7,628 bases of DNA from assembly GCA_012514835.1 (NCBI GenBank), contig JAAYZM010000012.1:1-7628 (forward strand). Reading direction: 5' to 3'. Origin of the DNA: Actinomycetales bacterium (GTDB taxonomy: Bacteria > Actinomycetota > Actinomycetes > Actinomycetales > Cellulomonadaceae). Every line of letters begins with the position of its first letter. Position 1 is the stretch's first letter. The position numbers and the translations under genes were made by a program. The notes beneath the pieces were generated by a model that was not told the origin of the DNA, ran no database searches, and worked only from the letters and a program-made list of their open reading frames with translations. Below, one piece after another: positions 1 through 6,300 of the stretch.

Positions 1-1642
1 GCGCGGGCCGCGACACGTCCCCCCACAGCAGCGACGGGCGCGTGCACCGCGAGCCGTAGGACTGCACCCAGCCGTTCTCGGTCACGGCGAAGCCGTCGAA
101 GTTCTCCGCGAAGTACTGCACCATGTCGTTGCGCTCGGGCTCGCCGTGCACGATCACGTCGAGGCCCAGCTCCTCCTGGAGCGCCACGACGTGCTGGATC
201 TCCGCGCGCATCGCCTCCGCGTAGTCCGCGTCGGACAGCTCCCCGCGCGCGTTCGCGGCGCGCGCCTTGCGGATCTCGGCCGTCTGCGGGAACGAGCCGA
301 TCGTGGTGGTGGGCAGCGGCGGCAGGTCGAGCCGCGCCCGCTGCGCGGCGGCGCGCTCCGCGTACGCCTCGCGCCGGGCGTCCGCGTCCGTCAGGGCCGC
401 GACACGGTCACGAACTCCTCCGACGACGACGCCGGCCGCCTGGGCCCGGGCGTCGAGCGCGGCCCGGCTCTCGGCCACCGCGTCGGCGATCGCCTCGGCG
501 CCCTCGGCGAGCCCCCGGCCCAGCGTCACGAGCGCAGAGACCTTCTGGTCCGCGAACGCGAGCCACGACGCGAGCCCGGCGTCGAGGTTCGGCTCGAGTG
601 CGACGTCGTGCGGGACGTGCTGGAGCGAGCACGAGGTGCCCGCCGCGACGCTGGCCCCCAGGGCGCTGAGGCCGGCGAGCCGGTCCGCCGCGGCGCCCAG
701 GTCCTCACGCCACACGTTGCGCCCGTTGAGCACGCCGCCCACGAGCACCTTGTTCTCGAGGCCCGGCACGGCAGCGGGCACCTGGCCGCGCACGAGGTCG
801 AGCGCGATGCCCTCGATCGGGCTCGCGGCGAGCACCTCGAGCCCGACCGGGCTGAGCTCACCGAACGGCGCGGTCACGAGGATTGCCGGGCGCACGGACT
901 GCGCCCCGAGGAACCCGTACGCGCGCTCCGCGGCCCGCTCGAGCTCCGCGCGCGGCGTGCCCGTCGCGTCCGAGACGAGCGCGGGCTCGTCGAGCTGCAC
1001 CCACGTGGCACCCGCGGCGGCGAGCTCGCTCAGCAGCTCCGCGTACGCACCGAGCAGGGCGTCGAGGCGCGACAGGGGAGCGAAGCCTTCCGGCGCATCC
1101 TCGGCGGCCTTCGCAAGGGCGAGGAACGTCACGGGCCCGACGACGACGGGCCGCGTGAGCACCCCGTCCGCGAGCCCCTCCGCGAACTCCTCCACCACGC
1201 GCCGCCCCGTGAGGGCGAACTGCGTGGACGGCGAGATCTCCGGGACCAGGTAGTGGTAGTTGGTGTCGAACCACTTGGTCATCTCGAGGGGCAGCTGGTC
1301 GCCAGCGCCGCGAGCCAGCACGGAGTAGCCACCGAGCCCCGTCCCGCCGTCGGACACGAGACCCTCGAAGCGCGACGGGACCGCGCCGAAGGTGACCGCG
1401 GCGTCGAGCACCTGGTCGTAGAACGAGAAGTCGGACGGGATCGCCGGGGTGTCGGTCGCGAGGCCGAGACCGGCGAGGCGGGTCCGGTTGGTGCGGCGCA
1501 GCTCCGCGGCGGTCGCCTCGAGCTCGGCCTCGCTCGACCGGCCCGCCCAGAACGACTCGAGGGCGCGCTTGAGCTCGCGGCCGCGGCCGATGCGCGGGTA
1601 GCCCAGGATCGTCGCGGCGGGGAAGGCGGGGGTGCTGGTCAC
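1..1642 (-). CDS. metE: Cobalamin-independent methionine synthase MetE (3' end beyond window)
   Basis: This gene encodes 5-methyltetrahydropteroyltriglutamate--homocysteine methyltransferase, a cytosolic enzyme that makes methionine without B12. The first 547 residues are present; the family is usually about 750-790 long. Visible landmarks are LGYPRIGRGRELK near the start (residues 13-25), EMTKWFDTNYHY (120-131), QLDEPAL (216-222), the GGVLNGRNVW block (302-311), TTTIGSFPQT (445-454), which opens the C-terminal catalytic barrel, VHGEPERNDMV (498-508) and GWVQSYGSRC (524-533). All match E. coli MetE in order. The zinc ligands (His641, Cys643, Glu665 and Cys726 in E. coli) lie past the left edge, so catalytic integrity cannot be judged. 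The GTG start at 1642 has a Shine-Dalgarno GAAGGA six bases upstream, and the protein aligns from its first residues. It lies 36 bases after metF and is probably co-transcribed with it. No frameshift is seen. Confidence 0.97.
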   Translation of the reverse strand, partial: MTSTPAFPAATILGYPRIGRGRELKRALESFWAGRSSEAELEATAAELRRTNRTRLAGLGLATDTPAIPSDFSFYDQVLDAAVTFGAVPSRFEGLVSDGGTGLGGYSVLARGAGDQLPLEMTKWFDTNYHYLVPEISPSTQFALTGRRVVEEFAEGLADGVLTRPVVVGPVTFLALAKAAEDAPEGFAPLSRLDALLGAYAELLSELAAAGATWVQLDEPALVSDATGTPRAELERAAERAYGFLGAQSVRPAILVTAPFGELSPVGLEVLAASPIEGIALDLVRGQVPAAVPGLENKVLVGGVLNGRNVWREDLGAAADRLAGLSALGASVAAGTSCSLQHVPHDVALEPNLDAGLASWLAFADQKVSALVTLGRGLAEGAEAIADAVAESRAALDARAQAAGVVVGGVRDRVAALTDADARREAYAERAAAQRARLDLPPLPTTTIGSFPQTAEIRKARAANARGELSDADYAEAMRAEIQHVVALQEELGLDVIVHGEPERNDMVQYFAENFDGFAVTENGWVQSYGSRCTRPSLLWGDVSRPA

Positions 1643-1648
1643 GGGGTG

Positions 1649-1654
1649 TCCTTC
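1649..1654 (-). promoter_or_regulatory. Ribosome binding site of metE
   Basis: On the minus strand GAAGGA lies six bases before the GTG at 1642. This is a good Shine-Dalgarno match at normal spacing and supports the GTG as the true metE start. It occupies the 36-base metF-metE gap, which has no room for a convincing promoter or terminator, so metE probably depends on transcription from upstream of metF. Confidence 0.75.
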
Positions 1655-1678
1655 GTGGGTGGTGGGGCGGTGGGTCGG

Positions 1679-2638
1679 TCAGATGGTGTACGCGGGAGCG
1701 GGGTCAGGCTGGGACGTGGGGCGCGCGGACCCGGGCAGCAGCCCGACGGCGTCGAGCACGCCGAGCGCCGCCTCGTGGCGGTTGAACGTGTACAGGTGGA
1801 TGCCGGGCGCGCCGCCGTCGAGCACGGCCTTGACGAGGTCCGCCGTGGCGCGCACACCGAGCCGGCGGCGGGCGGCGTCGTCGTCGGCGGCCTCGAGGCG
1901 TGCGAGAAGGTCGCGCGGGACGGGCACCCCGGTGAGCTCTTGCGTCCGCAGCAGACGGGCCGGGTCCGTGGCCGGGATGATCCCCGGGATGATCGGGATG
2001 CGCACGCCCGAGCGGCGCGCCTCGCCCACGAGCTCGAGGTAGGACTCGGCGTCGTAGAACAGCTGCGTCACGGCGAAGTCGGCGCCCGCGGACTGCTTGT
2101 CGAGCAGCGCCTGGATGTCCTGCTCACGCGTGGACCCCGCACCGTGGTTGCCACGCGGGAAGGCCGCGACGGCGATCGACAGCGGCCGCACCGTGGCCCG
2201 CACCTGCTGCGACGGGGACTGCGCGCACCGGCGCGACTCGATCTGCCGCAGCAGCGTCACGAGCTCCGCCGCGGTGCGCAGCCCGTCCGGGTGCGCCTCC
2301 CACCCGGCGCCCGCCGTCGGCGGATCCCCGCGCAGGGCGAGGAAGGAGCGCACACCCGCGTCGAGGAACTCCTCGACCACGCACGCGATCTCCTTGCGGG
2401 ACGTCGCCACGCACGTGAGGTGCGCGATCGGGTTGAGCGACGTCTCCCGCAGGATCCGCGTCACGAGCGCGCGCGTGGTCTCGCGGGTGGACCCGGACGC
2501 GCCATAGGTCACGGACACGAAGTCCGGGCGGGCCGCCTCGAGGTGGCGGATGGTGTCCCACAGGCGCGGCGCGGAGTCCACGTCCCGGGGCGGGAAGAGC
2601 TCGAAAGACACGGTGGGTCGCTCGGTCGCGGGGCTCAT
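1679..2638 (-). CDS. metF: Methylenetetrahydrofolate reductase MetF
   Basis: MetF is a flavoprotein TIM barrel that reduces 5,10-methylenetetrahydrofolate to 5-methyltetrahydrofolate, the methyl donor that MetE needs in polyglutamylated form. The 319-residue product has the family landmarks: SFELFPPRD (11-19), whose Glu13 matches the E. coli catalytic Glu28; FVSVTYGA (40-47); HLTC (73-76); ALRGDPP (101-107), whose Asp105 matches E. coli Asp120; SIAVAAFP (154-161); AGADFAVTQLFYD (184-196); PIIPGIIP (215-222); and GIHLYTFNR (279-287). About 15 residues around 133-150 (ESRRCAQSPSQQ region) are extra relative to E. coli MetF. The start is uncertain. ATG at 2638 fits the family length, but its only purine run, GAGG, ends one base before it; an in-frame GTG at 2653 would add five residues and also lacks a Shine-Dalgarno. 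It is the first gene of a probable metF-metE operon, behind a SAM-family riboswitch. Confidence 0.96.
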   Translation of the reverse strand: MSPATERPTVSFELFPPRDVDSAPRLWDTIRHLEAARPDFVSVTYGASGSTRETTRALVTRILRETSLNPIAHLTCVATSRKEIACVVEEFLDAGVRSFLALRGDPPTAGAGWEAHPDGLRTAAELVTLLRQIESRRCAQSPSQQVRATVRPLSIAVAAFPRGNHGAGSTREQDIQALLDKQSAGADFAVTQLFYDAESYLELVGEARRSGVRIPIIPGIIPATDPARLLRTQELTGVPVPRDLLARLEAADDDAARRRLGVRATADLVKAVLDGGAPGIHLYTFNRHEAALGVLDAVGLLPGSARPTSQPDPAPAYTI

Positions 2639-2662
2639 GCCTCGACCGCCCACTGACTACAC

Positions 2663-2674
2663 CGGCTACAGCCG
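2663..2674 (-). other. Small hairpin between riboswitch and metF start
   Basis: The minus strand reads CGGCTGTAGCCG, an almost perfect palindrome that can close as CGGC, loop TGTA, GCCG. It begins one base after the 3' strand of riboswitch helix P1 and ends 24 bases before the metF ATG. No T-tract follows, so it is not a standard intrinsic terminator. It may be part of the expression platform, for instance stacking on P1 or spacing the aptamer from the start region. It is short enough to be chance. Confidence 0.35.
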
Positions 2675-2675
2675 T

Positions 2676-2773
2676 CCATCGGACCTCTCCATCGGTCCTG
2701 GCGGAAGCACCCTCACCCTTGCGGGGGGTTGCTGCGACGTCAACGAGCCAGGTCTCTCGGTCGCTCTGGATGG
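2676..2773 (-). promoter_or_regulatory. SAM riboswitch aptamer (S-box / SAM-I to SAM-IV clan) in the metF leader
   Basis: This stretch folds by hand into the SAM-I plan. On the minus strand P1 is CCATC (2773-2769) with GATGG (2680-2676), followed by J1/2 CAGAG. P2 is GCGAC (2764-2760) with GTCGC (2738-2734), with the bulge TTGAC (2743-2739) resembling the kink-turn UGA of S-boxes. P2b is CGAG (2759-2756) with CTCG (2747-2744). The next linker reads AGCAACC, like the conserved GGCAACC. P3 is ACCC with GGGT (2712-2709), extended by CCC/GGG and capped by a GCAA tetraloop (2722-2719). Then GGGTGCTTCC (2712-2703) resembles the S-box GGTGCnAATTCC. P4 is GACC (2697-2694) with GGTC (2685-2682). The P2b loop CTGG (2751-2748) can pair with CCAG (2701-2698), the expected pseudoknot. 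SAM-I, SAM-IV and SAM-I/IV share this core; I cannot settle the subclass. Placement just upstream of metF-metE fits SAM feedback on methionine synthesis, probably by blocking translation, since no terminator follows. Confidence 0.85.
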
Positions 2774-2780
2774 TTCGTAG

Positions 2781-2809
2781 AGCATAGGCGTGCGCCCTCG
2801 CGAACACCT
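2781..2809 (-). promoter_or_regulatory. Probable promoter of the metF-metE operon
   Basis: A -10-like TATGCT lies at 2786-2781 on the minus strand, with the weak -35-like AGGTGT (2809-2804) 17 bases upstream. Transcription would begin near 2774-2776, directly before riboswitch helix P1, so the transcript would start with the aptamer. That fit is the main support. The -35 is a poor match to TTGACA, as is common in high-GC actinobacteria. Confidence 0.5.
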
Positions 2810-2810
2810 G

Positions 2811-2820
2811 AGACCTGTCT
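2811..2820. promoter_or_regulatory. Possible operator palindrome upstream of the metF promoter
   Basis: AGACCTGTCT is an inverted repeat (AGAC, two bases, GTCT) lying directly upstream of the proposed -35 element. A further GAGAC follows at 2828-2832. The AGAC/GTCT half-sites recall the TAGAC-N6-GTCTA site I remember for McbR, the TetR-type repressor of sulfur and methionine genes in Corynebacterium, but the spacing here is two rather than six. With only four bases per arm, chance is a fair explanation. Confidence 0.25.
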
Positions 2821-2912
2821 ACTCTGCGAGACGGTCGCGTGGGAAGGGGCGGAATCCCGCGGTTCGTGCGGCGTCCTTCAGGGTGATCCGGGGCCGACGA
2901 CGGCGCTTCCCG

Positions 2913-2928
2913 GGCGGGTCAGCCCGCC
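2913..2928 (-). terminator. GC-rich hairpin over the stop codon of the 56-residue gene
   Basis: GGCGGG and CCCGCC pair around a four-base loop that contains part of the TGA stop of the small gene. No T-tract follows on the minus strand. U-less GC hairpins are sometimes proposed as terminators in actinobacteria. This one could separate the small gene from the metF promoter, but in DNA this rich in G and C a six-pair stem is weak evidence. Confidence 0.3.
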
Positions 2929-3089
2929 GCGGCGCTCGACTCGGGGTGCCAGTCCTGGGGTGTGGAGAACTGGACCAGAGCGCTCTCGACGGTCGCGAGG
3001 ATCTCGGCGTCGGGCTCCGTGATGCGCACGCCCGCGAGCGCAGCGTGCAGCTCGGCTGCCTCCTGCTCGCGCGGCGTCCCTGAGGTCAT
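2919..3089 (-). CDS. Small hypothetical protein, 56 residues
   Basis: I do not recognise this protein. It starts MTSGTPREQEAAELHAALAG, continues with VRITEPDAEILATVESALVQ (21-40) and ends in a short Trp/His/Pro-containing tail (FSTPQDWHPESSAAAG). Evidence for coding is codon usage: 51 of the 56 sense codons end in G or C, and the composition is acidic and soluble rather than the Arg/Pro-rich type of shadow frames. Residues 7-20 and 25-40 look like two amphipathic helices. There is no signal peptide, membrane segment, Cys or metal motif. No Shine-Dalgarno precedes the ATG (CTCCTGTGCC comes before it), but a TACTCT -10-like hexamer ends eight bases upstream, so a leaderless transcript starting at or near the ATG is possible. 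It sits alone between hrpA and the metF leader, on the same strand. It does not resemble acyl-CoA carboxylase epsilon subunits closely enough to name. Confidence 0.6.
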   Translation of the reverse strand: MTSGTPREQEAAELHAALAGVRITEPDAEILATVESALVQFSTPQDWHPESSAAAG

Positions 3090-3097
3090 GGCACAGG

Positions 3098-3103
3098 AGA
3101 GTA
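3098..3103 (-). promoter_or_regulatory. Possible -10 element for a leaderless transcript of the 56-residue gene
   Basis: TACTCT fits TANNNT and ends eight bases before the ATG at 3089, which places the transcription start within about two bases of the A of the start codon. Leaderless mRNAs are common in actinobacteria, and no Shine-Dalgarno is present. No -35 is recognisable (CCCACC at the expected distance). Confidence 0.3.
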
Positions 3104-3146
3104 GTGGAGGAGGGTCGCGCGGTGGGAGAGGCGTCCGGATCTTTCG

Positions 3147-3167
3147 CCCAGCTGCTCACCAGCTGGG
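3147..3167. terminator. Strong 8-bp hairpin between hrpA and the 56-residue gene
   Basis: CCCAGCTG and CAGCTGGG form a perfect eight-pair stem around the five-base loop CTCAC. A bulged A then allows three more pairs (TCG 3144-3146 with CGA 3169-3171). It is the most stable simple hairpin I found in the gap, about 205 bases past the hrpA stop and 58 bases before the small gene. No T-tract follows on either strand, so it could be a U-less terminator of hrpA transcription, an mRNA 3'-end stabiliser or a binding site for a dimeric regulator. Confidence 0.4.
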
Positions 3168-3353
3168 ACGAGCCGTCCGTCCTTCAGTCATCGTCAGGGT
3201 GGGCCAGGTGTTCAGCGGCTGGTCCCTGAGCGCTTCTCGTTCCGGTTTCTGGTGCATCGTGACGACGCACAGAGAGTCGTGCGCCAGAGCAGGATGGCGT
3301 GGCTGAGGGACGCGATGCCGCGGGTCGGACGCGACCTACCGAGTCGAGATGTG

Positions 3354-3382
3354 CGGCCGTCAGCCTGGGCGCTCAGCGGCCG
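3354..3382 (-). terminator. Imperfect hairpin over the hrpA stop codon
   Basis: Two copies of the self-complementary CGGCCG (3354-3359 and 3377-3382) can pair, and inside them AGC (3362-3364) pairs with GCT (3371-3373) around a six-base loop. The hrpA TGA lies within the structure. No T-tract follows. The placement resembles the hairpin over the stop of the 56-residue gene. It may be a U-less terminator or an accident of GC-rich sequence. Confidence 0.25.
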
Positions 3383-6300
3383 ATCGCCCCGAGGGCCTTG
3401 CGGATGCGCTGCGGGGAGACGGCCGTGGGCGTGCCGAGCTGCTGGGCGAACAGCGAGACGCGGAGCTCTTCGAGCATCCAGCGGGCGTCCTCGAGCGCGG
3501 CGAGGGTCGCGGATGGGACGGCGTCAGGCCCGGGCCCGGCGGCCAGGACGGCGGCGCGAACCTGCTCGTACTCGCTCGTCAGCTCGGTGACCTGCCACGC
3601 GAGCGACGCGTCCCGCTCGGGGTTCTGGGCGGCCTTGTCGAGGCGCGCGAGGTCCGCCTCGAGGTAACGCGCCAGGTGTCCCAGCCGCGCCGAGCCCGTC
3701 CGAGACACGAAGCCGTCGCCCAGCAGGCCCGCGACGTGCGCCTTGAGGTCCGTGCACGTCGCGAGCAGCGCCAACGACGACGACGCCCGCACCGCCGACT
3801 CGACCTCCCGCCCCTTCCCGAGCGCCTTCGCGGCGAGGCCTGCCACGGCATACACCTCGTCCTCGAGCCGCGCTCGGACCTCCGCGCGGATGTCGGTGTA
3901 GGCGGCGAGCGAGCGGACGTCGGTCGCGGGGCCGGGCAGGTGGCGGTCGAGCAGGCCGTCGACGGCGGCGAGCTGGAGGTCCGCCACGAGCGCGTCGGTG
4001 GTGGGGTACGGGCTCGCCGCGAGGGTCAGTGCCTGGGTGGCGTTCCAGCGGGTCGTGATGCGTGCGGTCGCGAGGCCGACGTCGGCCACGAGCAACCTGC
4101 GCAAGCCACGGTGGTGCGCGTTCGCGGCCGATGCCGGGTCACCCAGCACACGGATGCCCACGGGCCCGGTCGCCGGGGAACCGCCGTCGCCCCCCTTCCT
4201 GCCGTCGGACGCCTTGCTGGACCGTTCAGCCCGCTTCCCGCCGTCGGCCCCCTTCGTGGCGCCGCCGCCCGGAGAGCCCCCGAGCTCGACAAGCGCGGGG
4301 TACCCGTGGACCACGAGCCCGGCGGCCCCGGGGACATCGACGCGCTCGGGCAGCTCCCCGCCGGGCAGATCGTCAGGCCAGCTGCTGAAGGCCTCCAGCT
4401 TCGGAGAGTGGAGCCATCCTGCTGAATCTCGCTCCACCGTGGGTGATTCCGGTGAAGGTTGCTCCACTCCGGGGAGGATCGCTCCACTCTGGGGGGAGGG
4501 GGTGGGGGTGAGGCCAGTTGTCGGGGCAGCGGCGGGGGTGCCGGGGGCCTCCGGGGTCGAGGTGGTGTGCGCCGTGGCTGAGCGGACGGCCGAGCGTACG
4601 GCGGCACGCACGGCGTCCTGCGAGCGCGCGGCGAGGCGGCGCTGGAGCAGCCCGAGGTCCGGCCCCTCGTCCACGAGCACGGCCCGGCGCCCGCCCTCCT
4701 CGACGCGGAACGTCACGCGCAGGTGCGCGGGCAGCCGCTCGGGGTCGAAGTCCTCGGGCGCCACGACCACACCGCGCAGCTCGCGCGCCGCCCGGGCGAA
4801 GGACTCCCGGAACGACGGCGCCGCATCCCCCGCCCGCACGGTGTCCTCCCACGACGCGACGTGCTCGGCGAGCCAGCCGGAGATGTCGCGCGCGACGTCC
4901 GGCGCGGGCACCAGCTGGACGCGCACGGGCTTGGGCAGCGAGCGGATCGTCGCGACCACGAGCTCGTCGCGCAGCCCCGGCACGAGCCAGTCGAAGCCGT
5001 CCTCCCGCACGCGCGGCAGCACCTCGAGAGGGACGTGCACGGTGACGCCGTCGGCGGCCGTCCCGGGCTCGAACTGGTAGCTCAGCGCGAGCTCGAGGTC
5101 GCCCTGCGGCCACACGAGCGGGAACGCCGCGCCGGACACGACGTCCTCGTCCGGCAGCACCATCGAGCGGGGCAGCGTCAGCAGCTCGGGCTGCTCGCGG
5201 CGAACCGCCTTCCACCACGTGTCGAAGTGCCGCGCGGAGACCACCTCGGCGCCCACGCGCTCGTCGTAGAACTCGAGCAGGGCGTCCTCGTCGAGCACGA
5301 GGTCGCGCCGCCGGGCTCGCGCCTCGAGCCGCTCGGCCTCGGCGAGCAGCTCGCGGTTGGCGTGGAAGAACTTGTGGTGGGTGGTCCACTCGCCCTCGAC
5401 CAGTGCGTGCCGGAGGAACAGCTCGCGCGCCTGCTCCGGGTCCACCTTGCCGAGCAGCACGCGCCGCCGCGAGACGACGGGCAGCCCGTACAGCAGCACC
5501 GACTCGAGCACCATCGCGGCGCCCTGCTTGGTGGACCAGCTCGGCTCGGAGTACGAGCGCGTGACGAGGTGCGCCCCGAGCTCCTCGGCCCACTCGGGCT
5601 TGATCGCGGCCACGTCGCGCGCCCACAGCCGCGAGGTCTCCACGAGCTCACCCGCCATGACCCACGCGGGCGCCTTGCGCACCAGCCCCGAGCCCGGCCA
5701 GATCTGGAACCGGGCACCTCGCGCGCCCCGGTACTCGGCGCGCTGCTTACGACGCTTGTCCGACGACGGCGCCCCCTTGGCTGCTCGTCCCACCTCGGTG
5801 ACCTCGAGCTGGCCCACCTGGGAGAGGAGTCCTGCGAGGAGGGAGACGTGGATGCGGTCCGCGTCCCACTCGAGCCGCAAGGTGCCGGTCGCGCTCTGCG
5901 CAGAACGGTCGCGCGCCCCGCCGTCGTCGGCCCCCGCTCCGCTGCCCCCCGCTACCCCCGCCCTCTTGCGGTGCGTTGTGCGCGCAGAACCCTCCGAAAG
6001 GTCACTTGTGCGCGCAGAACTCACCGCAAGTTCGGAGGTGGGCGCGCTCGCCGCGCCTACGCGGGCGCCGGGCGCGTTGACGGGGATGCCTACCGACTTG
6101 GCCATCGACTTCAGCTGGGCCACGAGGTCTTGCCACTCGCGGATGCGCAGGTAGTGCAGGTGCTCGGCGCGCACGGTGCGGCGGAACGCGCTGCCGGACA
6201 GGTCGCGCTGGGCGGTCCGCAGGTACTCCCACAGGTTGAGATAGGCGAGGAAGTCGGACGTGGGGTCGGTGAAGCGGGCGTGCAGGGCATCGGCGGTCTC

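Larger units (their letters stand above)
3090..3372. other. Intergenic region between hrpA and the 56-residue gene
   Basis: I see no convincing gene on either strand in these 283 bases. Frames here lack the strong third-position GC bias of the neighbouring genes, and base composition is a little less GC-rich. A 33-codon minus-strand frame from 3257 (MHQKPEREAL...) has no ribosome binding site and mixed third positions, so I do not call it. The region holds the hairpin at 3147-3167, part of a hairpin at the hrpA stop, and the possible leaderless promoter near 3100. No tRNA-like fold was found. Confidence 0.5.

Noticed and set aside
146..2656. An 836-residue plus-strand open frame antisense to both metF and metE
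   Set aside because: It is Arg/Gly/Ala/Leu-rich with no recognisable domain and spans two clearly real genes on the other strand. Long antisense frames like this are expected opposite codons of the NNG/NNC type in very GC-rich DNA.
2676..2773. SAH or cobalamin riboswitch instead of a SAM-type one
   Set aside because: A B12 switch is known before some actinobacterial metE genes, but no B12-box-like GCCACTG element is seen and the leader is too short. The fold and the AGCAACC/GGGTGC pieces fit the SAM clan, not the SAH type.
2919..3089. Acyl-CoA carboxylase epsilon subunit as identity of the 56-residue protein
   Set aside because: Size and acidic helical character are only superficially similar; the VVRGNP-type start and the C-terminal Trp-Ala/Ser pattern of that family are missing.
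2790..3306. Plus-strand frames between metF and hrpA (2790-3083 and 2962-3306) as genes divergent from metF
   Set aside because: They are Arg/Ser-rich and lack a Shine-Dalgarno. The minus strand in the same place has a better coding signal (56-residue gene) and the metF promoter.
3168..3372. tRNA or other structured RNA gene in the gap after hrpA
   Set aside because: No cloverleaf, T-loop GGTTCRA or similar signature could be found on either strand.
3349..5080. Plus-strand open frames opposite hrpA (3349-4425, 3998-5080, 5357-6154 and others)
   Set aside because: All are shadows of the HrpA frame, with Arg/Ser/Pro-rich composition, no family motif and no ribosome binding site.
5976..6020. 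CRISPR array from the 30-base periodic repeat
   Set aside because: There are only two full units with 15-base gaps, inside an unbroken coding frame, and no cas gene nearby.
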